A stretch of 64,000 nucleotides of DNA from Ravibacter sp037191015 (GTDB taxonomy: Bacteria > Bacteroidota > Bacteroidia > Cytophagales > Spirosomataceae), in NCBI GenBank assembly GCA_037191015.1, contig JBBCKD010000017.1, positions 248,001-312,000 of the forward strand, in the 5' to 3' direction. Positions 1-7,559 of the stretch are shown here, piece after piece. Made by a program: the position numbers and the translations under genes. Below the pieces are notes generated by a model that did no database searches, had not been told where the DNA came from, and was given only the letters and a program-made list of their open reading frames with translations. How positions within the stretch are numbered: position 1 is the stretch's first letter; the number at the start of each line of letters is the position of its first letter.

Positions 1-1
1 T

Positions 2-823
2 CCCCAGAAGGTTGTGCTTTACGTTTCTTCCGAGAAGTTTACGAACCAGTTTATCAATGCGCTGAAAAATAACACCCTGTCCTCTTTTACCGACTTTTAT
101 ATGAAGGTGGATGTGCTCGTGATAGACGACGTGCAGTTCCTTTCGGGGAAAGAGAAGACCCAGGATACTTTTTTCCATATTTTCAACCACCTGCACCAGC
201 TCGGCAAGCAGATCATCATGACGAGCGACCGTCCGCCGAGAGAGCTGGAAGGGTTGCAGGACAGGCTCCTTTCAAGGTTTAAGTGGGGCCTTACCGCCGA
301 TCTCCAGGCGCCCGACCTGGAGACAAGGATCGCGATCATCCAGAAAAAGCTTCAGAATGAAGGCGTGTTTATCGACAACGAGGTGATCGAGTATGTAGCG
401 CACAGCGTAAGCACCAACGTCCGCGAGCTCGAAGGGGTAATTATTTCCCTGATGGCGCAGGCGTCGCTTACCCGTAAGGAAATTGACGTGGAGCTTGCCA
501 AAAATACGCTCCGGAATATCGTGATCGAGCAGAGCCGCGAAATCTCGATCGATACGATCATGGAGGTAGTTGCGGACTATTTTAAGGTCTCTGTTGCCGA
601 TTTAAAAAGCAAGAGCAGGAAAAAGGAGATCGTATATCCACGACAGGTAGCGGTTTATTTTGCGAAGGAATTCACAGATCTGCCGCTGAAGTCAATCGGG
701 GTGCATTTCGGAGGGCGGGACCACAGCACTATTATACACTCCGTTCAGTCTATCGCCGAACTGATCGAGACGGATCGCTCAGTGGAAGAGACAATATATC
801 GCCTTAAAAGCTATTTTAAATAG
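2..823 (+). CDS. dnaA: Chromosomal replication initiator DnaA, C-terminal part (5' end outside window)
   Basis: The reading frame is open from the first bases of the window, so this is the last 273 residues of DnaA. DnaA is the AAA+ ATPase that binds DnaA boxes at oriC, melts the origin and starts replication. The fragment holds the second half of the AAA+ domain: Walker B (VLVIDDVQFL), sensor I (TSDRPP), the arginine-finger stretch LLSRFKWGL, and sensor II around VRELEG. Domain IV follows, a helix-turn-helix DNA-binding domain with the family signature GGRDHSTIIHSV near the C-terminus. Walker A and domains I-II lie upstream, outside the window. The gene ends at TAG 821-823, and that stop codon is the first part of a long inverted repeat. 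No dnaN or recF is seen downstream. Identity is certain. Confidence 0.97.
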   Translation, partial: PQKVVLYVSSEKFTNQFINALKNNTLSSFTDFYMKVDVLVIDDVQFLSGKEKTQDTFFHIFNHLHQLGKQIIMTSDRPPRELEGLQDRLLSRFKWGLTADLQAPDLETRIAIIQKKLQNEGVFIDNEVIEYVAHSVSTNVRELEGVIISLMAQASLTRKEIDVELAKNTLRNIVIEQSREISIDTIMEVVADYFKVSVADLKSKSRKKEIVYPRQVAVYFAKEFTDLPLKSIGVHFGGRDHSTIIHSVQSIAELIETDRSVEETIYRLKSYFK

Positions 824-897
824 TTGAAAGTTGAGAGTTGAAAATTGAAAGTGGAAAGTGGAGAGCAGAGAAAACTTTCAACTCTCAACTTTCAACT
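822..897. repeat. Inverted array of 7-bp TTGAAAG-type repeats, possible bidirectional terminator
   Basis: A perfect 22-bp inverted repeat (arms 822-843 and 876-897) encloses a 32-base loop. Each arm is built from imperfect 7-bp units: TTGAAAG, TTGAGAG, TTGAAAA, TTGAAAG, TGGAAAG and TGGAGAG on the left, and CTTTCAA/CTCTCAA units on the right. It sits between the convergent ends of dnaA and the DUF3108 gene and includes the dnaA stop codon. The transcript would form a strong hairpin, so a shared terminator is likely. The heptamer make-up also suggests a dispersed simple repeat. Confidence 0.75.
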
Positions 898-906
898 TTC
901 AACTAA

Positions 907-1710
907 CTAAAACCAAACCGGCTCTGTCTGGAGGCCGCTGTAATGCTTGATATCCATGGCAAGGGCGCCGATAAACAAGTCTACCTCAATTTTAATCGGA
1001 ACCTTGTTTTCATCGTCTGAGACCCAGATGCGGATAGAGTTTTCTCCTTTAAAGAGCTTGTTATTAGGCATCAGCGGGTGGAGCTTGAAAACTTTGATGC
1101 GGCCGTATTTTGTTTTTACCACTTCTTTCCCGGCATATTTTACCCGCATTTTAGTCACTTCGTCGGTAAGAAAGATGGGCACTTCCACAATGTCGCCCTC
1201 GTTTTTCCCGCGGAAATCGATAGTACGAAGGAAATAGTAGCCGCTTATAATGTCATGTACATTATAGGGAACATTGAAAACCTTCGTAGTGTCTTTCGTT
1301 TTGACGGTCGCCCTGTTACTTCTTTTGTCAAAATAGGTCGTTTCCTCTTTCCTGTAATTATTTTCCCGGATGTTCCTGTAGAACTGATGAGGTTCTAAAG
1401 TAGTGGTATCGACGAAAGATCTCCAGGTGTCGCGGACTTTGGTAAAAACGTCGAAGGCCCCGGTCGTTCTTCCGAAAACATTGATGCGGTAGCAGGGCCT
1501 GCCGTTCACCTGGCTCAGGTTTTTAGCAATGTCTACCCGGGCCTCTGCGGCATTGATGAACCCGTAATGGATCCGGTATTCCACTCTTTCCCCGGTATCA
1601 AAGTATTTCTTCTTTTCGCGGCTTTGCAGCGGAATGAAAGACAGCAGACCAACCGGAATGATAACAGCCAGGAAGAAAATGAGGGATTTTCGGAGCATAG
1701 CAGGTGACAT
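907..1710 (-). CDS. DUF3108 domain-containing exported protein
   Basis: A 267-residue protein with an N-terminal hydrophobic signal sequence (about residues 5-25; a second in-frame ATG gives MLRKSLIFF). The mature part opens with FDTGERVEYRIHYGFINAAEA, typical of the DUF3108 family. These are periplasmic or outer-membrane-associated beta-rich proteins of unknown function, common in Bacteroidota and Proteobacteria. The remainder is rich in short beta-strand patterns with no catalytic motif. It lies 8 bases downstream of the predicted aminopeptidase gene on the same strand and probably shares its transcript. Family assignment is by recognition of the N-terminal motif and overall pattern; the function is unknown. 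Confidence 0.8.
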   Translation of the reverse strand: MSPAMLRKSLIFFLAVIIPVGLLSFIPLQSREKKKYFDTGERVEYRIHYGFINAAEARVDIAKNLSQVNGRPCYRINVFGRTTGAFDVFTKVRDTWRSFVDTTTLEPHQFYRNIRENNYRKEETTYFDKRSNRATVKTKDTTKVFNVPYNVHDIISGYYFLRTIDFRGKNEGDIVEVPIFLTDEVTKMRVKYAGKEVVKTKYGRIKVFKLHPLMPNNKLFKGENSIRIWVSDDENKVPIKIEVDLFIGALAMDIKHYSGLQTEPVWF

Positions 1711-1718
1711 AGGTGTGT

Positions 1719-2750
1719 TTATAGCGTCGGATATTTTTGTTTCAGATAATGCAGGTACCGAGGGAAGTTGCTGTCGAACCGGGAAGAGAATTCTTCAAGG
1801 AAAACGTTTTGCCGGGACCGGTAAGTTTTATAGCTGATAAAATATGCATTGCTGGAAGCTATTCCTGAAGTTTTGGCCTTACTATCCAACGGATATTTCC
1901 CTTGCAAAAGTGTGTCTGCCCGGGATAATATCTCGTCCAGGACCTTTTGTTTCAGCTCATCCTTTACCCCGGTGCTCATAGCTTCTGTGAAAGTCGAATA
2001 GAGCGAATCGAGCTGCCCCGCGCCCCGCAGCATATGTTGTGACCATGCGTCCTGGTACTTTTTCTGAAGCTCATACTTTTCCAGCTGAGGGGAGTCAGGG
2101 CCGTATTTATAATTAAGGAACTGGACGGCGCCCCAGTCTCCTACAAAGCTTGCCAGGTTTTCGTTCAGCTCCATGTCGTCTTTTACAAAGAGCGTACCGT
2201 GTGTAAGCTCGTGCAGGATAAGGTTGGCCAGCCTTCCGTCGGTCCTTTCGAGCATGCCCGATAAAATCGGGTCGCGTACATATCCCAGCATCGACCAGGC
2301 GGCCGCTTCTCCCATATGGGTGTCGTATCCTTTACCGGCGAGCGCGGCTTTTTCCGAATAGGCCCGGGTAGAATCGAAGAAGCCTTTATACGGGAATTCC
2401 CCGACAACAGGGAATTTCCAGGAAACGGCTTCCACCCTGTATTTTTCGGAGGCGGTAAGAAGCCACATCAGCTTTTTTCCCTGCTGGTCATAAAAAGTAG
2501 TGTAATTCCGGGAGGGGGACAGGCCCAGGGAGTCGACCCCGAACTTTTTTATTTCCTGTATCAGGAGGATTTTCTGTTTGACCGAATCAGGATAGGACGG
2601 GTTTTCCAATATCTCTGAGACCTCCCGCACATTCCTGAGAATATGGAGCTGGCCTTTTGCCTGCATCCATCCGTAAGAGAGCAGATCGCGATAAACGATA
2701 CAAAGCGACACAGCCGCCACCAGCAATATAATACCGAACTTACGCAACAT
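1719..2750 (-). CDS. Predicted zinc aminopeptidase (PF10023-type)
   Basis: A 343-residue protein with an N-terminal membrane anchor or signal (residues 5-22). It carries a gluzincin-like zinc site: HELTH at 180-184 and a downstream NENLASFVG at 196-204, whose Glu is the likely third ligand. This arrangement matches the predicted aminopeptidase family PF10023, which is usually membrane-anchored and faces the periplasm. It is the first gene of a probable two-gene unit with the DUF3108 gene, 8 bases apart. A -7 element TAGCTTTG lies on the minus strand at 2771-2778, about 20 bases upstream of the start. The substrate is unknown. Confidence 0.75.
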   Translation of the reverse strand: MLRKFGIILLVAAVSLCIVYRDLLSYGWMQAKGQLHILRNVREVSEILENPSYPDSVKQKILLIQEIKKFGVDSLGLSPSRNYTTFYDQQGKKLMWLLTASEKYRVEAVSWKFPVVGEFPYKGFFDSTRAYSEKAALAGKGYDTHMGEAAAWSMLGYVRDPILSGMLERTDGRLANLILHELTHGTLFVKDDMELNENLASFVGDWGAVQFLNYKYGPDSPQLEKYELQKKYQDAWSQHMLRGAGQLDSLYSTFTEAMSTGVKDELKQKVLDEILSRADTLLQGKYPLDSKAKTSGIASSNAYFISYKTYRSRQNVFLEEFSSRFDSNFPRYLHYLKQKYPTL

Positions 2751-2770
2751 ACTAAATGCAGAAATCTGGG

Positions 2771-2778
2771 CAAAGCTA
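2771..2778 (-). promoter_or_regulatory. Candidate -7 element TAGCTTTG for the aminopeptidase gene
   Basis: It matches the Bacteroidota -7 consensus TAnnTTTG on the minus strand, just upstream of the gene starting at 2750. No clear -33 TTTG is found at the usual spacing, so support is partial. Confidence 0.35.
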
Positions 2779-2805
2779 TAAAAACAGCCGGAAAAAGAAA
2801 CCGGC
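2779..2805 (-). terminator. Intrinsic terminator after the YceI gene
   Basis: Read on the minus strand, a GCCGG/CCGGC stem with a pyrimidine-rich loop is followed by TGTTTTTA. It lies 67 bases past the YceI stop and before the promoter of the next gene, which fits a factor-independent terminator. Confidence 0.5.
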
Positions 2806-2871
2806 AGTTTGACAATCTGATGGGGCGGACGTTTAACGGGAGGATTTACCCGCAGGTTGTAAGCCGCCCGG

Positions 2872-3426
2872 TCAGGGGGTCAGGTGGTACCGGACCGTTA
2901 CTTTTACCCCTTCTGTGATTCTGGTGAAAAAAAGCACGGGAATCTCGATGTTGTGATCGGCCAGCCTGACATCGAACGCTGCATCCAGGATATAATCACT
3001 GCCTTTTTTCGTAAGAGTTCCCCGGATCTGTCTTTTAAGGGTTATACCATGAACGGTAAAGTCCCCGGAAGCAGTGGCCGGGTAAGCACCGTCTGTCGCA
3101 GGCGGCCGCCAGTTTTGAATTTTACCTTTGAACGTAGCCAGCGGGAATTGATCAGTTTCCATATAGCGCTCGTTGTAGTGCTTTTGCATAAGCGATCGCG
3201 GAAGCGAAAAATTCTTCATCCGGATCTTCACTTCTATGTCGCCGCCGGCGAGATTCAGCGTCACTTTCCCGGTTTTATCAATTGCCTGGATATCCTGAGC
3301 CGGCCCCGCAGCTTTGGAGAAGAATTCAGTTTGTCCTTTGTCCGTTTTAACGACAGCTGTCTGCTGCGCCTGTAAGGCGCTATTCAGCATCAGGCAGGTC
3401 AATGAAAGGATAACAAAAAGACGCAT
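2872..3426 (-). CDS. YceI family periplasmic lipid-binding-type protein
   Basis: A 184-residue protein with a signal peptide (cleavage near ALQAQQ at residues 18-22), then the YceI beta-barrel fold. Recognisable features are the segment with KIRMKNFSLPRSLMQKHYNERYM, FPLATFKGKI, the central GDFTVHGI strand (GDLTIHGV type) and the closing strand ending in VTVRYHL. YceI proteins form lipocalin-like barrels that bind polyisoprenoids or similar amphiphiles in the periplasm; no enzyme activity is implied. It starts 6 bases after the ribBA stop on the same strand, so the two are probably co-transcribed, with a hairpin terminator at 2779-2805 behind it. Confidence 0.85.
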   Translation of the reverse strand: MRLFVILSLTCLMLNSALQAQQTAVVKTDKGQTEFFSKAAGPAQDIQAIDKTGKVTLNLAGGDIEVKIRMKNFSLPRSLMQKHYNERYMETDQFPLATFKGKIQNWRPPATDGAYPATASGDFTVHGITLKRQIRGTLTKKGSDYILDAAFDVRLADHNIEIPVLFFTRITEGVKVTVRYHLTP

Positions 3427-3432
3427 ATCACA

Positions 3433-4659
3433 TCAGGACTCCAGGCTCAGGAAATTGTGCCCCATCCTGTCGCGCTTTGTCAGGAGGTAACGCCGGTTAT
3501 GAGGATTGGAAGGAACTTCAAGACCCACACATTCCACAACTTCGAGGCCATAGCCGATAAGACCTACTCTTTTTTTAGGATTATTCGAGATCAGCCGCAT
3601 TTTGGAAATACCGAGATCTCTCAGGATCTGGGCGCCTACGCCATAGTCACGGGCGTCGGACGGTAATCCCAGCTCCTCGTTTGCTTCTACAGTATCCCGA
3701 CCTTCTTCCTGGAGCTTATAGGCCTTCAGCTTATTGAGAATGCCTATGCCCCTTCCTTCCTGGTTCATATAAAGCACGACTCCTTTGCCTTCGGCTTCCA
3801 CCATTTCCATCGCAGCATGAAGCTGCCCTCCGCAGTCGCAGCGGCACGAACCGAAGATATCGCCGGTGATACACGAAGAATGCACGCGGACGAGCACCGG
3901 CTCATCCGGCTCCCATTGCCCCTTGACCATCGCGATATGGATATCTCCCGTATTGGTCTGAGAGTAGGCTATCAGGTCGAAATGCCCCCATTCCGTAGGC
4001 ATGTCGACCTTTGATTCCCGCCTGATGAGCGATTCGATCGAAAGGCGGTAGGCTATCAGGTCTTTTATGCTGATCAGTTTCAAGTCGAATTTGTCGGCAA
4101 ACTGCCTCAGCTCGGGCAGCCGCGCCATGCTCCCGTCTTCGTTCAGCACCTCGATCAGCACGCCCGCAGGCTGCAGCCCGGCGAGCCTGGCCAGGTCTAC
4201 GGCAGCTTCCGTATGACCGGCGCGGCGCAGCACTCCCCCGTCTTTAGCCATTAAAGGGTTGATATGCCCCGGCCTTCCGAGGTCTTCGGGTCTGGTTTCC
4301 GGATCTACCAGCGCCAGGATGGTCTGGGCGCGGTCGTTAGCGGAAACGCCGGTGGTACATCCTTTCCCGAGCAGGTCGACGGTAACTGTAAAGGCCGTTT
4401 CGTGGGTAGCGGTATTGTGAGCCACCATCATGTCGAGATTCAGCTCCCGGCACCTGGATTCGGTAAGGGGAACACAGATAACTCCCCGTCCTTCCTTCGT
4501 CATAAAATTGACCATCCCGGGCGTTATATGCTCCGCAGCACAGATGAGGTCTCCTTCATTTTCGCGGTCTTCATCGTCCACGACCACGACCATTTTACCC
4601 GCTTTTATATCTTCAATCGCTTCGTCGATTCGATCCAGTCTGATATTATTCATATTCAT
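3433..4659 (-). CDS. ribBA: Bifunctional 3,4-dihydroxy-2-butanone-4-phosphate synthase / GTP cyclohydrolase II
   Basis: A 408-residue fusion catalysing the two entry steps of riboflavin synthesis. The N-terminal half (about 1-205) is the RibB domain with VVVDDEDRENEGDLICAAE (acidic metal-binding loop), followed by RPGHINPLMAKDGGVLRRAGHTEAAVDL. The C-terminal half (about 206-408) is GTP cyclohydrolase II with the zinc cysteines in GDIFGSCRCDCGGQL and the catalytic NQEGRGIGILNKLKAY region. Both sets of motifs look complete, so both activities are expected. The start could be the ATG at 4659 or the second one at 4653. No FMN riboswitch was found in the 5' region. The divergent neighbour is ybaB. 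Confidence 0.96.
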   Translation of the reverse strand: MNMNNIRLDRIDEAIEDIKAGKMVVVVDDEDRENEGDLICAAEHITPGMVNFMTKEGRGVICVPLTESRCRELNLDMMVAHNTATHETAFTVTVDLLGKGCTTGVSANDRAQTILALVDPETRPEDLGRPGHINPLMAKDGGVLRRAGHTEAAVDLARLAGLQPAGVLIEVLNEDGSMARLPELRQFADKFDLKLISIKDLIAYRLSIESLIRRESKVDMPTEWGHFDLIAYSQTNTGDIHIAMVKGQWEPDEPVLVRVHSSCITGDIFGSCRCDCGGQLHAAMEMVEAEGKGVVLYMNQEGRGIGILNKLKAYKLQEEGRDTVEANEELGLPSDARDYGVGAQILRDLGISKMRLISNNPKKRVGLIGYGLEVVECVGLEVPSNPHNRRYLLTKRDRMGHNFLSLES

Positions 4660-4769
4660 AAAAGTAAAAACTGAAAGGGAGCTGGTGATGTCTGCTCTGG
4701 CTCCGGTCTGCTCTTCCAGCCTGTTGTAATGATATCTCTATAGAAAATTAAGCCATCTTATATGGGAAA

Positions 4770-4777
4770 CAAATATA
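4770..4777 (-). promoter_or_regulatory. Candidate -7 element TATATTTG for ribBA
   Basis: The minus strand reads TATATTTG, an exact TAnnTTTG match, about 110 bases upstream of the ribBA start. A CAA-type -33 lies only 15 bases away, shorter than usual. The predicted leader of roughly 100 bases shows no known riboswitch core. The 305-base gap 4660-4965 otherwise holds only the divergent ybaB promoter region. Confidence 0.4.
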
Positions 4778-4897
4778 GAATTACTGAACGTTCAAAATAC
4801 ATATATTTTCGGGTTCCGTTGTTAAAAATGACAGGCAGGGCATTTAATATGCATTATAGTTGTGGGGAATAGTTAATAATAGTAAATCGAAACCTGT

Positions 4898-4905
4898 TAT
4901 CTTTG
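4898..4905 (+). promoter_or_regulatory. Candidate -7 element TATCTTTG for ybaB
   Basis: An exact TAnnTTTG match 60 bases upstream of the ybaB ATG, in AT-rich sequence. No -33 TTTG was found at 19-21 bases. Confidence 0.35.
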
Positions 4906-4965
4906 TTCCCCCGTCCTGCAGATGGGCGGGTCAGAAAATTTGTAGTATACAAAGTTAAGTAAAGT

Positions 4966-5304
4966 ATGTTCGGGAATTTAGGTGATTTGATGGGAAAGGT
5001 AAAGGACCTGCAGGCGAATATGAAGGTTGCCCAGGAGCAGCTATCCGATATTACCGAAACCGGTGAGTCGGGTGCCGGTCTGGTGCGTGCCACGATAAAC
5101 GGGCATAAGAAGCTGCTGTCGCTGGAAATCGATCCGTCGATCGTGCAGCCGGAAGATAAGGAAATGATGCAGGACCTGATTGTAGCTGCGGTCAATAAGG
5201 CTCTTGAAACCATTGAGCCCAGGATCAGGGAGCACCTCAAGAGCGCGACCCAGGGGTCGCTGCCGAATATCCCGGGCCTGGACCTGGGAAGTTTTCTTAA
5301 ATAG
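4966..5304 (+). CDS. ybaB: YbaB/EbfC family nucleoid-associated protein
   Basis: A 112-residue protein of the YbaB/EbfC family, small dimeric DNA-binding proteins that coat the nucleoid. Typical features are the N-terminal helix MFGNLGDLMGKVKDLQANMK (coiled-coil-like), then GLVRATINGHKKLLSLEID, a PED...QDLIVAAVNKA segment and a C-terminal helix ending in a glycine/leucine-rich tail. Length is normal for the family. In many bacteria ybaB sits with dnaX and recR. Here it stands between divergent ribBA and a glycosyltransferase 58 bases downstream. In this phylum it is often found alone. Confidence 0.88.
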   Translation: MFGNLGDLMGKVKDLQANMKVAQEQLSDITETGESGAGLVRATINGHKKLLSLEIDPSIVQPEDKEMMQDLIVAAVNKALETIEPRIREHLKSATQGSLPNIPGLDLGSFLK

Positions 5305-5362
5305 GCACATTTTGTGCGCTCTCTTTATAACATTCTGTAAATGACCCTCCGCCGGTAGCCCG

Positions 5363-6406
5363 ATGACCAAGGTAGCAATAGTTATTCTCAACTATAACGG
5401 AAGGGCATTTTTACAGAAATTTCTCCCTACTGTATTAAAACATTCCGCGGGATGCGAGGTATGGATAGCCGATAATGCATCGACAGACCAGTCGCTGGAA
5501 TGGATAGAAAGCCAGGAGCTTCCGGTAAAAACCCTCGCTTTCAAGGTAAATGACGGCTATGCCGGCGGATACAACCGGGCGCTGAGAGAGATCGACGCGG
5601 AGTACTACGTCCTTTTAAACTCGGACATAGAGGTAACCGAGAACTGGATACAGCCGGTTATAGACTTTATGGATTCCGACACCCGTATTGCCGCCTGCCA
5701 GCCCAAGATACGCGCCTATGATCTAAAAACTCATTTTGAGTATGCAGGTGCGGCAGGCGGATACCTGGACTACCTCGGGTACCCCTTTTGCCGCGGGCGT
5801 ATTTTTGATACGCGTGAGGAAGACCTGGGGCAGTACGACGATAACACCGATGTTTTCTGGGCGACGGGCGCATGCCTGTTTCTAAGAGCGAAAGCTTTTC
5901 ACAGCCTGGGCGGCTTCGACGAAGTTTTTTTTGCTCATATGGAAGAGATCGACCTCTGCTGGCGGTTCAGGAGAGAAGGGTTCCGCGTGACCTATTGCGG
6001 CGCCTCCAAAGTGTTTCATGTAGGCGGAGGGACGCTGCATAAATCCAATCCCAGGAAAACTTTTCTTAACTACCGGAATAACCTGATCATGCTCTATAAG
6101 AATCTCAGCCCGTGGCAGAGATGGAAGGTAATAGGGCTGAGGCTGATCCTGGACGGCCTGTCCAGCGTAAGGTATATCGCTTCGGGCGCATTCCCCGACG
6201 TCCTTGCCATCGTACGGGCGCACTTCGCCTTTTATGCTATGATAGGGAAGCTGTCAAAGCAGCAGGCCGGGTCTCCGACGGGGTCTCCAACCGGGTCTCC
6301 GACCGGATCAGAGAAAGCAGTGCCGCTTTATAGCAAGAGCGTAGTCTGGGAATATTTCGTGCTGGGCCGGCATAAGTTTCCCGATCTGAAAGGCTTCCGG
6401 GATTAA
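5363..6406 (+). CDS. Glycosyltransferase family 2 protein
   Basis: A 347-residue GT-A fold glycosyltransferase. The N-terminus has the family opening VAIVILNYNGRAFL and the nucleotide-sugar segment IADNASTDQSLEW. The metal-site equivalent of DxD is in LLNSDIEV. The acceptor-side block WATGACLFLRAKAFHSLGGF with FFAHMEEIDLCWRFR is characteristic of rhamnosyltransferase-like GT2 enzymes. A helical C-terminal part follows (about 235-300). It probably adds a sugar to a lipid-linked or cell-surface glycan on the cytoplasmic face. Near the C-terminus three perfect 4-residue repeats GSPT are encoded by a 12-bp tandem repeat. The last 4 bases overlap the convergent PspC gene. Donor and acceptor are unknown. 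Confidence 0.88.
   Translation: MTKVAIVILNYNGRAFLQKFLPTVLKHSAGCEVWIADNASTDQSLEWIESQELPVKTLAFKVNDGYAGGYNRALREIDAEYYVLLNSDIEVTENWIQPVIDFMDSDTRIAACQPKIRAYDLKTHFEYAGAAGGYLDYLGYPFCRGRIFDTREEDLGQYDDNTDVFWATGACLFLRAKAFHSLGGFDEVFFAHMEEIDLCWRFRREGFRVTYCGASKVFHVGGGTLHKSNPRKTFLNYRNNLIMLYKNLSPWQRWKVIGLRLILDGLSSVRYIASGAFPDVLAIVRAHFAFYAMIGKLSKQQAGSPTGSPTGSPTGSEKAVPLYSKSVVWEYFVLGRHKFPDLKGFRD
6269..6304 (+). repeat. Three tandem 12-bp repeats (GGGTCTCCGACC type) inside the glycosyltransferase gene
   Basis: Units 6269-6280, 6281-6292 and 6293-6304 differ at only two positions. Each encodes Gly-Ser-Pro-Thr. The unit is a multiple of three bases, so copy-number change would lengthen or shorten a linker without a frameshift. 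Confidence 0.85.
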
Positions 6407-6624
6407 AGCTCCCAGATGGTCGGACTGTTGTGCCGCCTGAGATGCTTCCGTATTTCCATCCAGAATGCCAGTATCAGGTAGATGATGATAGGCGATCCGA
6501 AAGTAAGGAAAGAGGCGTAAATAAAATAAAGCCGGATGCTGCTCGCAGAAAAGTGGAGCTTTTCCCCCAGTCTGGAACAAACTCCGAAGACCTGATTTTC
6601 CAGGAAATAGCGAAGTGAGATCAT
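6403..6624 (-). CDS. PspC domain-containing small membrane protein
   Basis: A 73-residue protein with the PspC pattern: a basic/aromatic N-terminus, FGVCSRLGEKLHFSASSIRLYF, one hydrophobic segment (about 33-55, FLTFGSPIIIYLILAFWM) and a basic tail. PspC proteins are inner membrane components of the phage-shock/envelope stress response in Proteobacteria. In Bacteroidota they occur as stand-alone small proteins of unclear role. It converges on and overlaps the glycosyltransferase gene by 4 bases. The region upstream on the same strand contains a coding-like stretch with no start codon, so an upstream partner may have decayed. Confidence 0.8.
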   Translation of the reverse strand: MISLRYFLENQVFGVCSRLGEKLHFSASSIRLYFIYASFLTFGSPIIIYLILAFWMEIRKHLRRHNSPTIWEL

Positions 6625-7270
6625 ATTGTTTGGCCGGGATTTGTGCGGCTAATTTAGGAAAACCTTTCGATATTGTAAATATCGTCGCTGTAAAGTTAAT
6701 GATTGCTTCATACTCATACACCCTGTTCTCATCGATATGGCTGTTCAGCCAGTCATTTAAAGCTCCGTCGCTAACTTTTCCGGGCTGGTTGAGGGTTTTA
6801 AAGAAGGAACGGGCTACCTTCAGCCTTTTTGAAAAGCTATAGGAGGTTTCGCCCGGCGAAACAGCAGGAACACCACAAAAATGCCTGCCGACTAGAAGTT
6901 GGAAACAAAGGGAACAGCGATACGACGCCGCCCGGAATGCTTAACGCGTGCGCCAGTATACTAAGCAGAGAGACAGGAATGCTCCCGGTGCAGCCGGCAA
7001 TAACCGGAGCAGCGGAACGATACCCCGGAGCGTATATAGAGGACGTTTTTGTTTATTTTTGAGTTAATGTATGACTATTTGATTTTTATGTAAATCTTTG
7101 TGATAAGTCTTCGGAGAAGCTTACGGCATAAATCGTATAAAGCGGTTATTTAGGGTATAATTTAAAATATAGCTTTAAAAAATTTTGTCTGAAGTCTTTA
7201 ATTCCAAACAATTTTTGTTTCTTTGTGTTCATAGCGCTTGTATATTTTACCAAATAACAATTAGTTTATC
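6625..7270. other. Intergenic region: coding-like minus-strand stretch, then AT-rich leader of the cold shock gene
   Basis: On the minus strand about 6625-6850 one frame reads like protein (it includes VARSFFKTLNQPGKVSDGAL and DWLNSHIDENRVYEY) but has no ATG or GTG upstream of these segments and runs out of phase into pspC. It may be a gene remnant. From about 7050 to 7270 the DNA is AT-rich and carries the promoter and a long 5' leader of the cold shock gene; no promoter is assigned firmly. Plus-strand frames here look spurious. Confidence 0.4.
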
Positions 7271-7465
7271 ATGCCAACGGGTACAGTTAAATTTTTCAAT
7301 GAAGCAAAGGGCTTCGGCTTCATTGTGGATGACGAATCGAACAAAGATATTTTTGTGCACGTAACAGGCCTCGGAGGCCTGACAATTAAAGAGAAAGATC
7401 AGGTAGAGTATGATATTGTTGACGGGAAGAAAGGTCTGAATGCCGTAAACGTGAAGAAATTGTAG
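7271..7465 (+). CDS. Cold shock domain protein (CspA family)
   Basis: A 64-residue single cold shock domain protein. It opens with GTVKFFNEAKGFGFI, which is RNP1, followed by DIFVHVTGL, which is RNP2. The rest has the normal five-strand beta-barrel pattern ending in LNAVNVKKL. These proteins bind single-stranded RNA or DNA and act as RNA chaperones. The length is typical of the family. An AT-rich leader precedes it, as is usual for cold-regulated csp genes, and a clear intrinsic terminator follows at 7489-7518, so it is probably transcribed alone. Confidence 0.95.
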   Translation: MPTGTVKFFNEAKGFGFIVDDESNKDIFVHVTGLGGLTIKEKDQVEYDIVDGKKGLNAVNVKKL

Positions 7466-7488
7466 TTTGTCCTTAGGTTTCTCGAGAG

Positions 7489-7518
7489 AAGCTATGGCAG
7501 GGAGTCATAGCTTTTTTT
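7489..7518 (+). terminator. Intrinsic terminator after the cold shock gene
   Basis: An 8-bp stem AAGCTATG/CATAGCTT (7489-7496 and 7506-7513) with a 9-base loop runs straight into a T tract. It is 24 bases past the stop codon. Confidence 0.85.
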
Positions 7519-7559
7519 GTTCCTGAGCTATAGGATAGGAACGTGGTTCCTGACAGACA

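Noticed and set aside
1..823. Replication origin inside the window
   Set aside because: dnaA is at the left edge, but no cluster of DnaA boxes or unwinding element was recognised downstream; the origin may be elsewhere.
4660..4965. Possible FMN riboswitch upstream of ribBA
   Set aside because: The conserved FMN aptamer sequence blocks are not visible in the leader; only a -7 element and ordinary AT-rich DNA were found.
6615..6842. Plus-strand frame of 75 codons beside pspC
   Set aside because: No family resemblance, no ribosome-binding or promoter support, and it lies opposite the coding-like minus-strand stretch.
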